Shown here piece after piece: positions 53,601 to 59,340 of a stretch of DNA of 64,000 bases (the first letter of the stretch is position 1; each line of letters starts with the position of its first letter). Source of the DNA: an uncultured Bacteroidaceae bacterium (GTDB lineage Bacteria > Bacteroidota > Bacteroidia > Bacteroidales > Bacteroidaceae); assembly GCA_944320955.1 (NCBI GenBank), contig CALUJL010000035.1, positions 1 to 64,000 on the forward strand. The letters are read 5' to 3'. The position numbers and the translations under genes were made by a program. A model generated the notes under the pieces. It worked only from the letters and a program-made list of their open reading frames with translations, was not told the origin of the DNA and searched no databases.

Positions 53601-53631
53601 CGGCGGCGCACGGGTGAAAATCGTGTGGTAG
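41692..53631 (+). CDS. Giant modular beta-helix adhesin (3979 aa), probable T9SS substrate
   Basis: The signal peptide (KLFLLCAFLLAAAAAGAQ) is followed by about eight tandem modules. Each opens with a Y-V plus G-D-G-S-S-W-D-N-A motif (residues near 31, 461, 960, 1327, 1912, 2316, 2843, 3183), continues with parallel beta-helix turns (GGGIYV-type, N-N-A-A-x-G-G-A) and ends near D-I-G-A-Y-E-Y, the choice-of-anchor Q/right-handed beta-helix layout. The last about 500 residues are different and end in a T9SS type A-like sorting domain (EGTTRVTLYDAEGRAVAAAG, then YVVQADG). The ATG at 41692 was chosen because it gives the signal peptide. It is 17 nt behind a pilus subunit gene. Module 4 is AT-rich. 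Role inferred: surface adhesin; ligand unknown. Confidence 0.88.
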   Translation: MIKEATHKLFLLCAFLLAAAAAGAQTGANRIYYVSWESAGNGDGSSWDNAATLETALQKATAGTEIWLKGSPSQPGQDNPVYVVPDENGFTVPAGVALYGGFSGTETSPDEREVVDGGIAYRMKYRTVLTGDIRRNDRPDNVDLIFPNGQNNRSDNATHVLTLDLSAARGPLNSGAATVVNGVTIARGHAIARGHADDSGEVGGGIYVTAGSGQQVGYRIEQCFFIGNYATWGGALYVDDGVADNVNGSSCLVDRCGFFNNAAGSRSGLANQGGAIYLGGAGCVVNTAVFNNENGGILIASGNTSARVLNSTVTRNTGSGIDGPARAEVVNTVIWGNAALYSAGTESPNFQYCAYPESDGTRTNLYLSDKNNDTQGPLFNSPSIRAGFDHDYDVTATLYPLWTWVPQEGSPLIDKGNSGAYPTTDYGDLDLAGNARVAGPQEDKAIDIGAFEYQPVLAARIRYVRTAATGTGDGSSWDNASGDLQRMIDELADNNPNDLPGEVWVAAGTYEPQAYLINGEQYSSSFRMRSGISVYGGFEGTGETSKASRTRGTMPWDFAHRTVLKGSYYQDDNVSYANNRWSVTGDSRHVVWFAPMPGEADGGFTRPTYLDGVTVKGGYAQGGTGLDNFKTDRGAGVYMDGANCYLTNSIVTQNNATGPGGGVYLRDGRIQGCLLYNNNAGQDGGAVYVEGTGLVHRSMLANNSAANGAGVYLSHTGGEHPEYLILSTCVVSNNTARENGAVYCAGGGVLLQNTVANNWCPTTTDATDPDASQTGGLYIDGYGLVFSTVLWNNRLGGGTQATAGTNIPVYVRNPSVEQVRFSHCAISGVNNAVWNDVLQEQMLSLVDANAGAPDNDGSIGPRFSHGAGQMADDEALNTTIGVQDEWTDGTANTVGISYYWEPVTGSNLWARGMELGQLPEEVVLAPELDLEGTLFNQRPAIGAHHVDGTPVVPELAGDTLRLYVDAASTLPENDGRSWAQPYRSLNDAIRFFAELTENEEITVWNGTGTETFTYRNRDVTDFEILVLEGNLWPRYAYVNDDPKTATLDILPMPGEQTLRIAGGYAYRNTQLQDAYRDPLGHRSQLNGNNSGQTLADGIYHVVTVESGAKVTLDGFHIINGYAAGSATLQYGAGMLVHNGATVTVENCIFENNTAANGAAIYAREAASLTLNNCVVNNNTNTTPSNPVISATNPTLHHVTVVNNIGAAPAAMGNSSFAAGNKTSNDATGTTSGMNNTQQLATTGADGAAHFANPTNGVGATLGFDTYLGGYSEFRPLTSSAEAAALINKATGTSSGLTQDITAVNDRDLGGVPDLGAYEADLPKAGKVIYVRSYNTVWETGEEMDGVPSLFEGGDGTSWGTAINGNVICNVEAERNSDLRFYERDNDSFILATNENYVDRYGFKTDFYADFWESDGNSYKSNGRNTITNNRDESYISGLQYAVEKAAEMNKNLSPGEDSVEVWVGAGIYTDYKGFVIRDRVTVLGGFPTNNGRVPGATDRHPLISQYISESTVDQDLEKTDYETILQIRKETPIKWELKDGYYRGTPTRIVTDLGSTVRRRYVLFQPDVCLPTWAPSQYDGGSNGRDNKYRYPGSKSDMIDETHYKKYIGAMWDGFTIRHGYINNYYSNRDGGAGVRIFRGVTLQNMVITNNCNYIKRQTGGNYNAEANRNRGGGLYMDGLNSRINNSFVLNNYLGAVGGSMGGGIYMIVGTGYNLVVANNETTNRGGGIFMESATFFNNTIAYNYAPGNNEYSNGEGGSGLYQYADGSNRLSNLELYNCLFYGNSGVSISSNTPGTFNTAYNCYIGGKLYDELNNKFPTGEQYNNQLGVNLEDPFSSGNAQVYNNYRLDPNSTCVNKGTEETMDDGTVVPIDLPETDMDYTDRIKDCTVDIGAYELDNTANTKPDIENNTATYYVTYNGRGNASADSPENAACWEKLQTVLDVAGQYALANHDMEVRVKIAGYEEAEDFPYHVTALAEKNDPQSYSFVIPYGVTVLGGYNEGDSNGRDADWSKQDATTYKTILSAVKLATSTTQAINGYHTVTFGGKPDGWTVADKPTILDGVWLQDGAATSMAGAGNPATRGGGAIVPWGAHVRNCVVTGNSAIQGGGLYVLPGGRVSGTLVTGNSATTGGGIYVDNGGTEKGDADNRAHLFSNTIAENSATTGGGLYLEDGAAMTVNSVIWGNLGDDGKNVSGVVNELFEDTLLGSLSSSIREWYPFNNCFVETRELPGNFENSEMTGERDVYFADLYMLKPYSPLVNHGMVESVQEALEAADKFGLAAYDMAGTQRKEDNFKMDAGAFARDGAMPTDLVTRLFVSQGSNVVLADGENENKYIGRSFYTSFTWLEDALDYIGAMRSDENLGSQARAAEFEILVAGGTYKPRYRRGNTGGQEKNSFVIPYGVRIYGGFTGKEMISSGKVTNIPLSDGTSISVTNTEDAFADTLNARAYSDFNQNGIEEAWELAEQTIFSGVLNGTTADGKNANHVLYSVADGASTDDAAKKGVVLDGVTVMGGATETSLSAVTDDAADLAEGRGGGIYSNGVPYTIVRSRLLDNQAVRGGGIFVKDADLTIVNSILAGNRTVANTSDETKRTLTSRGGAAYVAGNTKATTLYAVNTLWANNESAGEGGAIGTNYNTGTAGISAADPLIDLMNCTFVRNAAVTNPVIFSNNAKSRVVNTLIWGNEGKSYDDETSIADMFEVSHSASDEDYDGKFAEGNTDNNILLSEVNMAVDGPRFTRPATVAGAAGNSADNLWNPASTSLVTDAGDGKIPYENVQNPPDPEEGAHIDWKRDYASDYVSDYMGSADYARYSGPRGENNEELDKKIDIGVYEYQYSLAFSKMPAIYVATVRAGDGSGLNWDNATDDLRGAIIGAANPESSETTGEERHRTVYVRDGEYMWPQLSTGTAYPLNTSETNNFEWESVTIKGSCNGVGLGDAAQQDFSKPSVIRNHPDANGRTQLLMNISANDKQVTVEGFAFINEAGSGINASTGTDGSLTLKNTAFRMNKEKGVNISANSGSVLIVNTLFADNEGTGFTNDGSSGTATLVNTTFANNGADMAISGDNTLVYNSVSWNNGTQNMPEGNNNAIIADDIENRDLHKGPNFVDPENTDVASRDYRIRPSLTLLNKGSNVSYLLQALDYAAAGEDTPFPEAERDLHNVPRVVDGTIDIGAYEYEAPLQPIVYVKSGLTLPVENRDGRSWQTALDDLQGAVDLAGIYASDEQHKNVGGYVFVHSNVSTDDLRVTLDSTRVYGGMNDETSSHVVYDAETDLINEDNVKPAVEELLAKRMGLLEGTTRSALSGVAVSAASVVDGFEVGGGATLSGGGYLSTSVVKGDVSAPTDGQASAGILYNTLVYGSVSGVQAVNVTATEAISDASGSANNRASVPGDSLNRYVKADHWKYQLNEDDEANIDKGTQLDLRTYIAMVGHSRDIAGNLRIRNKVDNGCFETWNVAEDMTATAEDYPHGKSVVYVRAGKELLLDNDKTAGALYKADQAFNPGFLLLEHQAGLRGNGNYVGLTHFAVERDLGGDGTDLAAMPFETVDNDMLYNIVDAADVTVKTYNGRTRSAYAYQFDSADSKAWDSVAVADIPYKDAYTGFALEGAANMKVRFYGESYTESPEDKLVTLKQWNYRDPWSSPDDGGNRFTHKENMGWNLFGSPYLCAMNYTDMEYGRVLYGLVPDTEKGDLTPGGYLPVLTYQESDGASVAGHIPAGDAVFTQTATLQDKETFAVEQPAKAAEGAENKSGDAYGNPQTLSLYLASASTGAVKRSAAAEAGDDRLLLNAVPTERALPDFDLGIDGVKWMAADGKPQIFAVRGAGRYSLLGALDVESATTVGVTTAGAGFYEIGIPDDCPAEGYETVRLRDRKTGAEADLLQEPYVFSAVAGEDCTERFEVSFRAAADELLPGAGMRASVDETGLLRVSRLPEGTTRVTLYDAEGRAVAAAGCAGRTEADFRLTAHGVYVVQADGGARVKIVW

Positions 53632-53661
53632 CGGGGAAGTCCCGTTTCCCCATATCCTTTG

Positions 53662-53697
53662 GAGGCGCGGCTTGCCGCGCCTCTTTTGTTTTTCGCC
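53662..53697 (+). terminator. Terminator of the pilus-adhesin operon
   Basis: A perfect 9-bp stem GAGGCGCGG/CCGCGCCTC with loop CTTG is followed by TTTTGTTTTT. It lies 30 nt after the adhesin stop and is the first strong terminator seen since the promoter at 35358. Confidence 0.92.
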
Positions 53698-53721
53698 CGT
53701 ATGAACGTTCTGACGCGGCGG

Positions 53722-53766
53722 AAAGGAAAAAGAAAGGAGGCACATCCAACGGGTGGATATGCCTCC
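53722..53766 (-). terminator. Terminator of the rpsF-rpsR-rplI operon
   Basis: On the minus strand, a 13-bp stem GGAGGCATATCCA with its near complement is followed by TTTCTTTTTCC. It lies 30 nt beyond the rplI stop. Confidence 0.88.
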
Positions 53767-53795
53767 GATTGTTTGGGGTTTATGCAGTTTCCGAA

Positions 53796-54269
53796 TTATT
53801 CGGCTGCCTGCTCTGCGGGTTCGGCTCCTTCGGCGATGACTTCGAAGGTGATTTCGGCGGAAACTTCCTTGTGGAGTCGTACGGTTGCCTTGTAGGTGCC
53901 TACTTCTTTCACGGGGTCTTTGATGATGATCGTCTTGCGGTCGATGTTGAAGCCCTTCTCTGCGAGTTTCTCGGCTACCTGGATGTTGGAAACGGAGCCG
54001 AAGATGGTGCCGGTGGAGCTTACCTTGGTGGCGATGGTGAGTGCCATGCCGTTGATCTTGGCTGCGAGTTCCTCGGCGTCCTGCTTGATCTTTGCCAGCT
54101 TGTGGGCGCGTTGTTTGAGCTCTTCGGCCAGGACTTTCTTGGCAGAGGGGGAAGCGATGACAGCTTTTCCCTGGGGGATGAGGTAGTTGCGGCCGTATCC
54201 GTTCTTGACGGTGACGATGTCGTTCTTATAACCGAGGTTGGCTATGTCTTCTTTCAGTATAACTTCCAT
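53796..54269 (-). CDS. rplI: 50S ribosomal protein L9
   Basis: A 157-residue L9. The N-terminal RNA-binding domain [19 protein letters not shown] and [16 protein letters not shown] is joined by the long central helix ([20 protein letters not shown]) to the C-terminal domain ([20 protein letters not shown]). It has a short acidic tail ([11 protein letters not shown]). Third gene of the S6-S18-L9 operon, 21 nt after rpsR. Confidence 0.97.
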   Translation of the reverse strand: MEVILKEDIANLGYKNDIVTVKNGYGRNYLIPQGKAVIASPSAKKVLAEELKQRAHKLAKIKQDAEELAAKINGMALTIATKVSSTGTIFGSVSNIQVAEKLAEKGFNIDRKTIIIKDPVKEVGTYKATVRLHKEVSAEITFEVIAEGAEPAEQAAE

Positions 54270-54290
54270 TTTCTTCTTCCTCCTAAGTTG

Positions 54291-54569
54291 TTATTTCATC
54301 ATGTCGGTTACGTAGGGCAGCAGTGCCAAGTGGCGTGCGCGCTTTACGGCTTGTGCCACGCGGCGCTGGAACTTGAGGGAGGTTCCGGTGATGCGGCGCG
54401 GGAGGATCTTACCCTGTTCGTTGAGGAACTTCTTCAGGAATTCGGGATCTTTGTAGTCGATATACTTGATACCGTTCTTCTTGAAGCGGCAGTATTTCTT
54501 CTTTTTTACGTCGACGGTAGGGGGCGTCAGATAGCGTATTTCGGATTGGGATTGAGTGGTCTGTGTCAT
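54291..54569 (-). CDS. rpsR: 30S ribosomal protein S18
   Basis: A 92-residue S18 with the conserved [20 protein letters not shown] and [20 protein letters not shown] segments. It overlaps the end of rpsF by 4 nt, so the genes are translationally coupled. No ssb gene lies between them, unlike the arrangement in some other phyla. Confidence 0.97.
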   Translation of the reverse strand: MTQTTQSQSEIRYLTPPTVDVKKKKYCRFKKNGIKYIDYKDPEFLKKFLNEQGKILPRRITGTSLKFQRRVAQAVKRARHLALLPYVTDMMK

Positions 54570-54919
54570 GCTTGTTTCTCCTCTTGTTTATTCGATAAGA
54601 TGTTTCTTCTTTTTGCTGCGTATTCTGCGGCAAATTTGTCCTGGCGGAAGGTCAGGAAACGAATCACGCGCTCGTCGCGGCGATAGTTGACCTCGAGTTT
54701 TGCGATGGTAGAGGGTTCTGCCTTGAACTCAATCAACTGGTAGAATCCGGTGGACTTCTTCTGAATGGGATAGGCGAGCTTTCTCAGCCCCCAGCTCTCT
54801 TCATTGATAATCTCGGCTCCTTCGGCTGTGAGGATGCCCTTGAACTTCTCTACCGCTTCCTTCATCTGGACGTCAGACAAAACGGGAGTCAAAATGAAAA
54901 CGGTTTCGTATTGGTTCAT
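54566..54919 (-). CDS. rpsF: 30S ribosomal protein S6
   Basis: A 117-residue S6 starting [20 protein letters not shown]. Other landmarks are [20 protein letters not shown] and [15 protein letters not shown]. The frame is open upstream, but the ATG at 54919 gives the normal N-terminus and is 45 nt after a TACCTTTG box. First gene of the ribosomal operon. Confidence 0.97.
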   Translation of the reverse strand: MNQYETVFILTPVLSDVQMKEAVEKFKGILTAEGAEIINEESWGLRKLAYPIQKKSTGFYQLIEFKAEPSTIAKLEVNYRRDERVIRFLTFRQDKFAAEYAAKRRNILSNKQEEKQA

Positions 54920-54963
54920 AATACTTTGAATGAAAAAAATGAAATGGGTTGATTTTGCGGGCG

Positions 54964-54994
54964 CAAAGGTAGCACTTATTTTCGTGTGCGGCAA
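54964..54994 (-). promoter_or_regulatory. Promoter of the rpsF operon
   Basis: On the minus strand, TTG (54994-54992), a 20-nt spacer and TACCTTTG (54971-54964) fit the Bacteroidetes pattern; the leader to rpsF is about 40 nt. Confidence 0.72.
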
Positions 54995-55023
54995 GGTTTT
55001 AGGGAAAAAGACGGGTAAAAAAG

Positions 55024-55065
55024 CAAAAAAACGGCAACAGAAGGATGCTGACTGCTGCCGTTTTT
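55024..55065 (-). terminator. Terminator downstream of rfbB
   Basis: On the minus strand, a 10-bp stem ACGGCAGCAG/CTGTTGCCGT with one mismatch is followed by a run of seven Ts. It lies 40 nt beyond the rfbB stop and upstream of the rpsF promoter. Confidence 0.85.
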
Positions 55066-55104
55066 AAGGGGGGGACCTTGCGGGTCTCGCTCGGGGATGT
55101 CCGT

Positions 55105-56244
55105 TTAGCGGTGGGCGTACATGCGCTCGTAGTAGTTCTGGTAGTCGCCGGAGGTGACTTCGCGCACCCAATCCTGGTGTTCGAGGTACCAGCGTATGGT
55201 TTTGACGATGCCGACTTCGAAGCAGGTCTCGGGATACCAGCCGAGTTCTTCCTTTATCTTGGTGGGGTCGATGGCGTAGCGCTGGTCGTGGCCGAGGCGG
55301 TCGGCGACGAAGGTGATGAGGCTTTCGTCTATCCAGTCTATGGAGGGTTGGCCGTCGGGGCCGGGCACGCGCTTGCGGAGCACCTGGCGGTAGGCGGGGT
55401 TCTCCTCCATGAGCTGGCGGATGGTGCGGATGGTGAGCTTCACGATGTCGATGTTTGTCTTCTCGTTGTGCCCGCCCACGTTGTAGACCTCTCCGTCTTT
55501 TCCTTCGCGGACTACGAGGTCGATGGCCTTGCAGTGGTCTTCGACGTAGAGCCAGTCGCGCACGTTACTGCCGTCGCCGTAGACGGGGAGTTGTTTCCCT
55601 TCGAGTATGTTGTTGATGATGAGCGGTATGAGCTTTTCGGGGAAGTGGTAGGGGCCGTAGTTGTTGGAGCAGCGGGTGATGGTGACGGGCATCTTGTAGG
55701 TGTCCCGGTAGGCCATGACCACGAGGTCTGCACTCGTCTTGGAGGCGCTGTAGGGGCTGTGGGGGCAGAGGGGGGTCTGTTCGGTGAAGTAGCCTTCCGG
55801 CCCGAGGCTTCCGTAGACCTCGTCGGTGGAAACCTGGTGGTAGCGTACGCCGGGGCGCCAGGTGGGGTAGCCGGAAGCGTCCTTGCCCGTGACCCAGGCG
55901 CGGCGTGCGGCGTCGAGAAGGTTCTGCGTGCCGAGGATATTCGTCTGCAGGAACAGCTGGGGGTTCTCGATGCTCCGGTCGACGTGGCTCTCGGCGGCGA
56001 AGTTCACGACGTAGTCAAACTGGTACTGGCTGAAGAGTTGGTCGGCAAGTTGGCGGTCGCAGATGTCTCCTTTGACGAAGAAGCAGCGTTCGTTGTCGAT
56101 GTCTTCGGCTATGGTGCCGAGGTTTCCGGCGTAGGTGAGGGCGTCGAGCACGACGACGCGCACGTCGCTGTGCTTGGCGAGGATGTATTTCAGATAGTTG
56201 GCGCCGATGAATCCGGCGGCTCCGGTGACTAAATAGGTCTTCAT
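55105..56244 (-). CDS. rfbB: dTDP-glucose 4,6-dehydratase
   Basis: A 379-residue short-chain dehydratase converting dTDP-glucose to dTDP-4-keto-6-deoxyglucose, the second step toward dTDP-rhamnose. Landmarks are the NAD motif YLVTGAAGFIGANYLKYIL at the start, FAAESHVDRSI near residue 84, HQVSTDEVYGSLG near 135, YSASKTSADLVVMAY (catalytic Tyr/Lys) and TRCSNNYGPYHFPEKLIPL. It follows rfbA by 34 nt on the same strand. The rfbC and rfbD genes are not in this window. Confidence 0.96.
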   Translation of the reverse strand: MKTYLVTGAAGFIGANYLKYILAKHSDVRVVVLDALTYAGNLGTIAEDIDNERCFFVKGDICDRQLADQLFSQYQFDYVVNFAAESHVDRSIENPQLFLQTNILGTQNLLDAARRAWVTGKDASGYPTWRPGVRYHQVSTDEVYGSLGPEGYFTEQTPLCPHSPYSASKTSADLVVMAYRDTYKMPVTITRCSNNYGPYHFPEKLIPLIINNILEGKQLPVYGDGSNVRDWLYVEDHCKAIDLVVREGKDGEVYNVGGHNEKTNIDIVKLTIRTIRQLMEENPAYRQVLRKRVPGPDGQPSIDWIDESLITFVADRLGHDQRYAIDPTKIKEELGWYPETCFEVGIVKTIRWYLEHQDWVREVTSGDYQNYYERMYAHR

Positions 56245-56278
56245 GTGCGGTGTGCTGTATAAATATAATAAGGTGTGT

Positions 56279-57145
56279 CTACTGTTGGATGAGGCTGAGG
56301 ATGTATTGCCCGTAGTGGGTCTTCTGCAGCCGCTCGCCGAGGGTACGGAGTTGGGTGTCGTCGATCCAGCCGTTGCGCCAGGCGATTTCTTCGATGCAGC
56401 TGACGTAGAATCCCTGCCGGTTCTGTATGGTGGCCACGAAGTTGCCGGCTTCGAGGAGGCTGTCGCAGTTGCCGGTGTCGAGCCATGCGAACCCGCGTCC
56501 GAAGAGCTCTACGCGGAGGGTGCCTTCTTCGAGGTAAAGCCGGTTGAGGTCGGTGATCTCATATTCCCCGCGCGCGGAGGGCTGGAGCGAAGCGGCCTTC
56601 TCGGTGACGGAAGCATCGTAGAAGTAGAGCCCGGGCACGGCGTAGTGGCTCTTGGGGTGCTCGGGTTTTTCTTCGATGGAGAGGACTTTTCCCGCTTCGT
56701 CGAACTCGACTACGCCGTAGGCGCGGGGGTCTTTGACGAAATAGCCGAAGATGCAGGCCCCGTGGCGCGTGTCGGCAGCACGGCGGAGCATCGAGGAGAA
56801 GTTCTGTCCGTAGAACATGTTGTCCCCCAGGATGAGGCATCCGGGTTCTCCGCCGAGGAATTCGGCTCCGAGCACGAAGGCCTGGGCCAGTCCGTTGGGT
56901 TTTTCCTGCACTTTGTAGGAGAAGCTCATGCCGAGTTCTTCGCCGCTTCCGAGCAGGTCGCGGAACATGGGGAGGTCGCGCGGGGTAGAGATGATGAGCA
57001 CTTCCCTGATTCCGGCCAGCATGAGGGTGGAGAGGGGATAATAGATCATGGGTTTGTCGTAGACCGGCATGATCTGCTTGGAGATTGCCTTGGAGAGCGG
57101 ATAGAGGCGCGTGGCGCTGCCTCCTGCGAGGATGATGCCCTTCAT
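56279..57145 (-). CDS. rfbA: Glucose-1-phosphate thymidylyltransferase
   Basis: A 288-residue enzyme forming dTDP-glucose. Landmarks are [20 protein letters not shown] (nucleotide-binding start), [32 protein letters not shown] near residue 108 and [19 protein letters not shown] near 217. It is first in a two-gene operon with rfbB. Together they supply deoxysugar precursors that the polysaccharide locus at 300-11302 could use. Confidence 0.96.
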   Translation of the reverse strand: MKGIILAGGSATRLYPLSKAISKQIMPVYDKPMIYYPLSTLMLAGIREVLIISTPRDLPMFRDLLGSGEELGMSFSYKVQEKPNGLAQAFVLGAEFLGGEPGCLILGDNMFYGQNFSSMLRRAADTRHGACIFGYFVKDPRAYGVVEFDEAGKVLSIEEKPEHPKSHYAVPGLYFYDASVTEKAASLQPSARGEYEITDLNRLYLEEGTLRVELFGRGFAWLDTGNCDSLLEAGNFVATIQNRQGFYVSCIEEIAWRNGWIDDTQLRTLGERLQKTHYGQYILSLIQQ

Positions 57146-57183
57146 AGTTGTTTGCTTGGTGTTTAAGGGTTAAATGTGCAGCG

Positions 57184-57214
57184 CAAAAGTACGGATTTAT
57201 TCCGGAGTGACAAA
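57184..57214 (-). promoter_or_regulatory. Promoter of rfbA-rfbB
   Basis: On the minus strand, TTTG (57214-57211), a 19-nt spacer and TACTTTTG (57191-57184) match the consensus. The rfbA ATG at 57145 is about 39 nt downstream. Confidence 0.78.
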
Positions 57215-57299
57215 AAATGTTTATATAAATTACGCCTTTTCCCCGCTTCCCCGCGCGAAAGGGTTTGCCCGGGGCAGGGCGGGGCGGGATATGCGGTGG

Positions 57300-57387
57300 A
57301 GAGGCGGCCGCGCTTCCGGGAAAAAGATGCGGCGCTTTTGTGAAAAAGCGCCTGCAGTTTCGGGAAAAAGCGGCTGCGCTTTTTGGG
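57300..57387. repeat. 22-nt tandem array 9 (four units, 88 nt)
   Basis: Units start at 57300, 57322, 57344 and 57366: AAAAGATGCGGCGCTTTTGT, AAAAGCGCCTGCAGTTTCGG and AAAAGCGGCTGCGCTTTTTG are clear, with a weaker first unit. It lies in the 446-bp gap between the divergent rfbA and GH3 genes. The rest of the gap is GC-rich with no gene. Confidence 0.88.
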
Positions 57388-57505
57388 GAAAGCGGCGGGC
57401 GGCGGCCGGGGCGCCGGGGCCTCCCCCGGCCGGCGGGCGATGTGCTTTTGTCCGCTTTTGCTGTGAAAAAGGGCGGGGCGGGGCGGGTGTTTGGGAAAAT
57501 AGCGG

Positions 57506-57513
57506 TAATTTTG
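57506..57513 (+). promoter_or_regulatory. -7 box for the GH3 gene
   Basis: TAATTTTG fits TAnnTTTG and lies about 80 nt before the ATG at 57592. A TTTG at 57490 is too close to act as a standard -33 element. Confidence 0.5.
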
Positions 57514-57591
57514 CGGCCGAAAATCGGGCAACCTCCCCCTGCGGGCTTCTGCGCACGCTGCGGGAAGCGGCCCTAAAACGGTGAAAAAGAA

Positions 57592-59109
57592 ATGATGAGC
57601 ATTACTCCGCTGATAGCACCTTTTTTCAAGTCGCGCGTGCGCACCATCGACCTCTATGCCACGGAAGCCGAGGCCCTGCAGATGGCAGCTTTCCACTCGC
57701 TGCTCCACCATGCGCGCCACACGGTGTGGGGCCGGAAGTACGGCTACGGCGAAATCCGCACCTACGAGGAATACCGCCGCCGCGTGCCGCTGCAGACGTA
57801 TGAAGAGGCGAAGCCCTACATCGAGCGTGTCCTGCAGGGCGAGAAAGACGTGCTCTGGCCGGGCCGCACGAAATGGTTCGCCAAGTCGAGCGGAACGACC
57901 AACGACAAGAGCAAATACCTGCCCGTGACGGCCGACGCCCTGCGCACCATACACTACCGCGGGGGGCAGGACTGCGTGGCCCTCTACCTGCACCGCATCA
58001 ATCCCCGCAGCCGCTTCTTCGACGGCAAGGGGCTCATTCTGGGCGGCAGCCACAGCCCCAACCAGAACACGCCCCACAGCCTGGTGGGCGACCTGTCGGC
58101 CATCTTGATGGAAAACATTCCCGCGCTGGTCAATCTCATCCGCGTCCCTTCGAAGCGGATAGCCCTCATGGACGAATGGGAGGAGAAGATACGCGTGATG
58201 GCCGAGGCGGTCATCCCCAAGAATATTACCAACCTGAGCGGCGTGCCCTCGTGGTTCCTGGTCCTCATCAAGCATATCCTCCAAGTGACCGGCAAGGAGG
58301 GGCTCGAAGAGGTGTGGCCCAACCTGGAGGTCTTCTTCCATGGCGGCGTGGCTTTCACCCCCTATCGCGAACAGTACCGCCAGGTGATCCGCAAGGACGA
58401 CATGCACTACGTGGAGACCTACAATGCGAGCGAGGGCTTCTTCGGCGTGCAGAGCGACCTGGGCGACCCGGCCATGCTGCTGATGGTGGACTACGGGATG
58501 TTTTACGAGCTGCTGCCGATGGACGAATTCGGCTCCCCGGACCCGCACACCGTGATGCTCCCCGATGCCGAGGTGGGCAAGAACTACGCCCTGGTGCTGA
58601 GCAACTGCGCCGGGCTGTGGCGCTACGTGATCGGCGACACGGTGCGCTTCACCTCGAAGGACCCGTGGAAATTCATCATCACCGGGCGGACGAAGCATTT
58701 CATCAACGCCTTCGGCGAGGAACTCATGGTGGACAATGCCGAGAAGGCCCTGGCCCGCGCCTGCGAGGCCTGCGGCGCGCTGGTGGCGGACTATACCGCG
58801 GCGCCCGTCTTCATGGACAGCCGGGCAAAATGCCGGCACCAGTGGCTCGTGGAGTTTGCGCGGATGCCGGACAGCGTGGAGCATTTCGCCGCCGTGCTCG
58901 ACGCTTCGCTCAAGGAGCTCAACTCCGACTACGAGGCCAAGCGCTCCAAGGACATCGCCCTGCAGCGCCCGGAGATCGTAGTGGCCCGGCCGCAGCTCTT
59001 CCACGACTGGCTCGCCGCCAAAGGCAAGCTCGGCGGGCAGCACAAGGTGCCGCGGCTGAGCAACGACCGCACGTACATCGATGAGATGCTCCGCCTCAAC
59101 GGCGAATGA
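57592..59109 (+). CDS. GH3-family acyl acid-amido synthetase-like protein
   Basis: A 505-residue protein of the GH3 (auxin-responsive promoter) family in the ANL-type adenylating superfamily. ATP-binding motifs are FAKSSGTTNDKSKYLPVT near residue 98 and YNASEGFFGVQ near 280; LWRYVIGDTVRF near 343 and FGEELMVDNAEKAL near 375 follow. Plant members join amino acids to hormone acids; bacterial substrates are unknown. ATGs at 57592 and 57595 are adjacent and equivalent. Monocistronic; a long hairpin follows the stop. Confidence 0.87.
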   Translation: MMSITPLIAPFFKSRVRTIDLYATEAEALQMAAFHSLLHHARHTVWGRKYGYGEIRTYEEYRRRVPLQTYEEAKPYIERVLQGEKDVLWPGRTKWFAKSSGTTNDKSKYLPVTADALRTIHYRGGQDCVALYLHRINPRSRFFDGKGLILGGSHSPNQNTPHSLVGDLSAILMENIPALVNLIRVPSKRIALMDEWEEKIRVMAEAVIPKNITNLSGVPSWFLVLIKHILQVTGKEGLEEVWPNLEVFFHGGVAFTPYREQYRQVIRKDDMHYVETYNASEGFFGVQSDLGDPAMLLMVDYGMFYELLPMDEFGSPDPHTVMLPDAEVGKNYALVLSNCAGLWRYVIGDTVRFTSKDPWKFIITGRTKHFINAFGEELMVDNAEKALARACEACGALVADYTAAPVFMDSRAKCRHQWLVEFARMPDSVEHFAAVLDASLKELNSDYEAKRSKDIALQRPEIVVARPQLFHDWLAAKGKLGGQHKVPRLSNDRTYIDEMLRLNGE

Positions 59110-59135
59110 ACATCTCTGCCGCAGGGAGAGAAAAC

Positions 59136-59181
59136 GCAAGAATCCCCGGACTGTCTGCTGAGGCAGTCCGGGGATTCTTGC
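59136..59181. terminator. 18-bp perfect hairpin between GH3 gene and tRNA-Leu
   Basis: GCAAGAATCCCCGGACTG (59136-59153) is exactly complementary to 59164-59181 across a 10-nt loop. On the minus strand GTTTTC follows the stem, so it terminates the tRNA transcript best; on the + strand it has no T tract but may still end the GH3 message. Confidence 0.82.
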
Positions 59182-59186
59182 ATGGG

Positions 59187-59268
59187 TGCGGCTGACAGGA
59201 CTCGAACCTGCACGTCGTGAAACACCAGATCCTAAGTCTGGCGCGGCTACCAATTACGCCACAGCCGC
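59187..59268 (-). tRNA. tRNA-Leu (anticodon TAG)
   Basis: An 82-nt class II tRNA: acceptor GCGGCTG/CAGCCGC with discriminator A, D-arm GTGGCGTAATTGGTAGCC, anticodon stem-loop CCAGA-CTTAGGA-TCTGG (anticodon TAG), a variable arm and T-arm TGCAGGTTCGAGTCCTG. CCA is not encoded. Second leucine tRNA in the window. Confidence 0.96.
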
Positions 59269-59291
59269 GTGCACCTCTGCATAAGGTGGGG

Positions 59292-59323
59292 CAAAGGTAG
59301 CGGTTTCGGGCGGATTATGCAAA
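59292..59323 (-). promoter_or_regulatory. Promoter of tRNA-Leu(TAG)
   Basis: On the minus strand, TTTG (59323-59320), a 20-nt spacer and TACCTTTG (59299-59292) lie 23 nt before the tRNA. Unlike the other tRNA-Leu, there is no repeat array between promoter and tRNA. Confidence 0.78.
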
Positions 59324-59340
59324 TTCTTTTCGTGCGGGGC

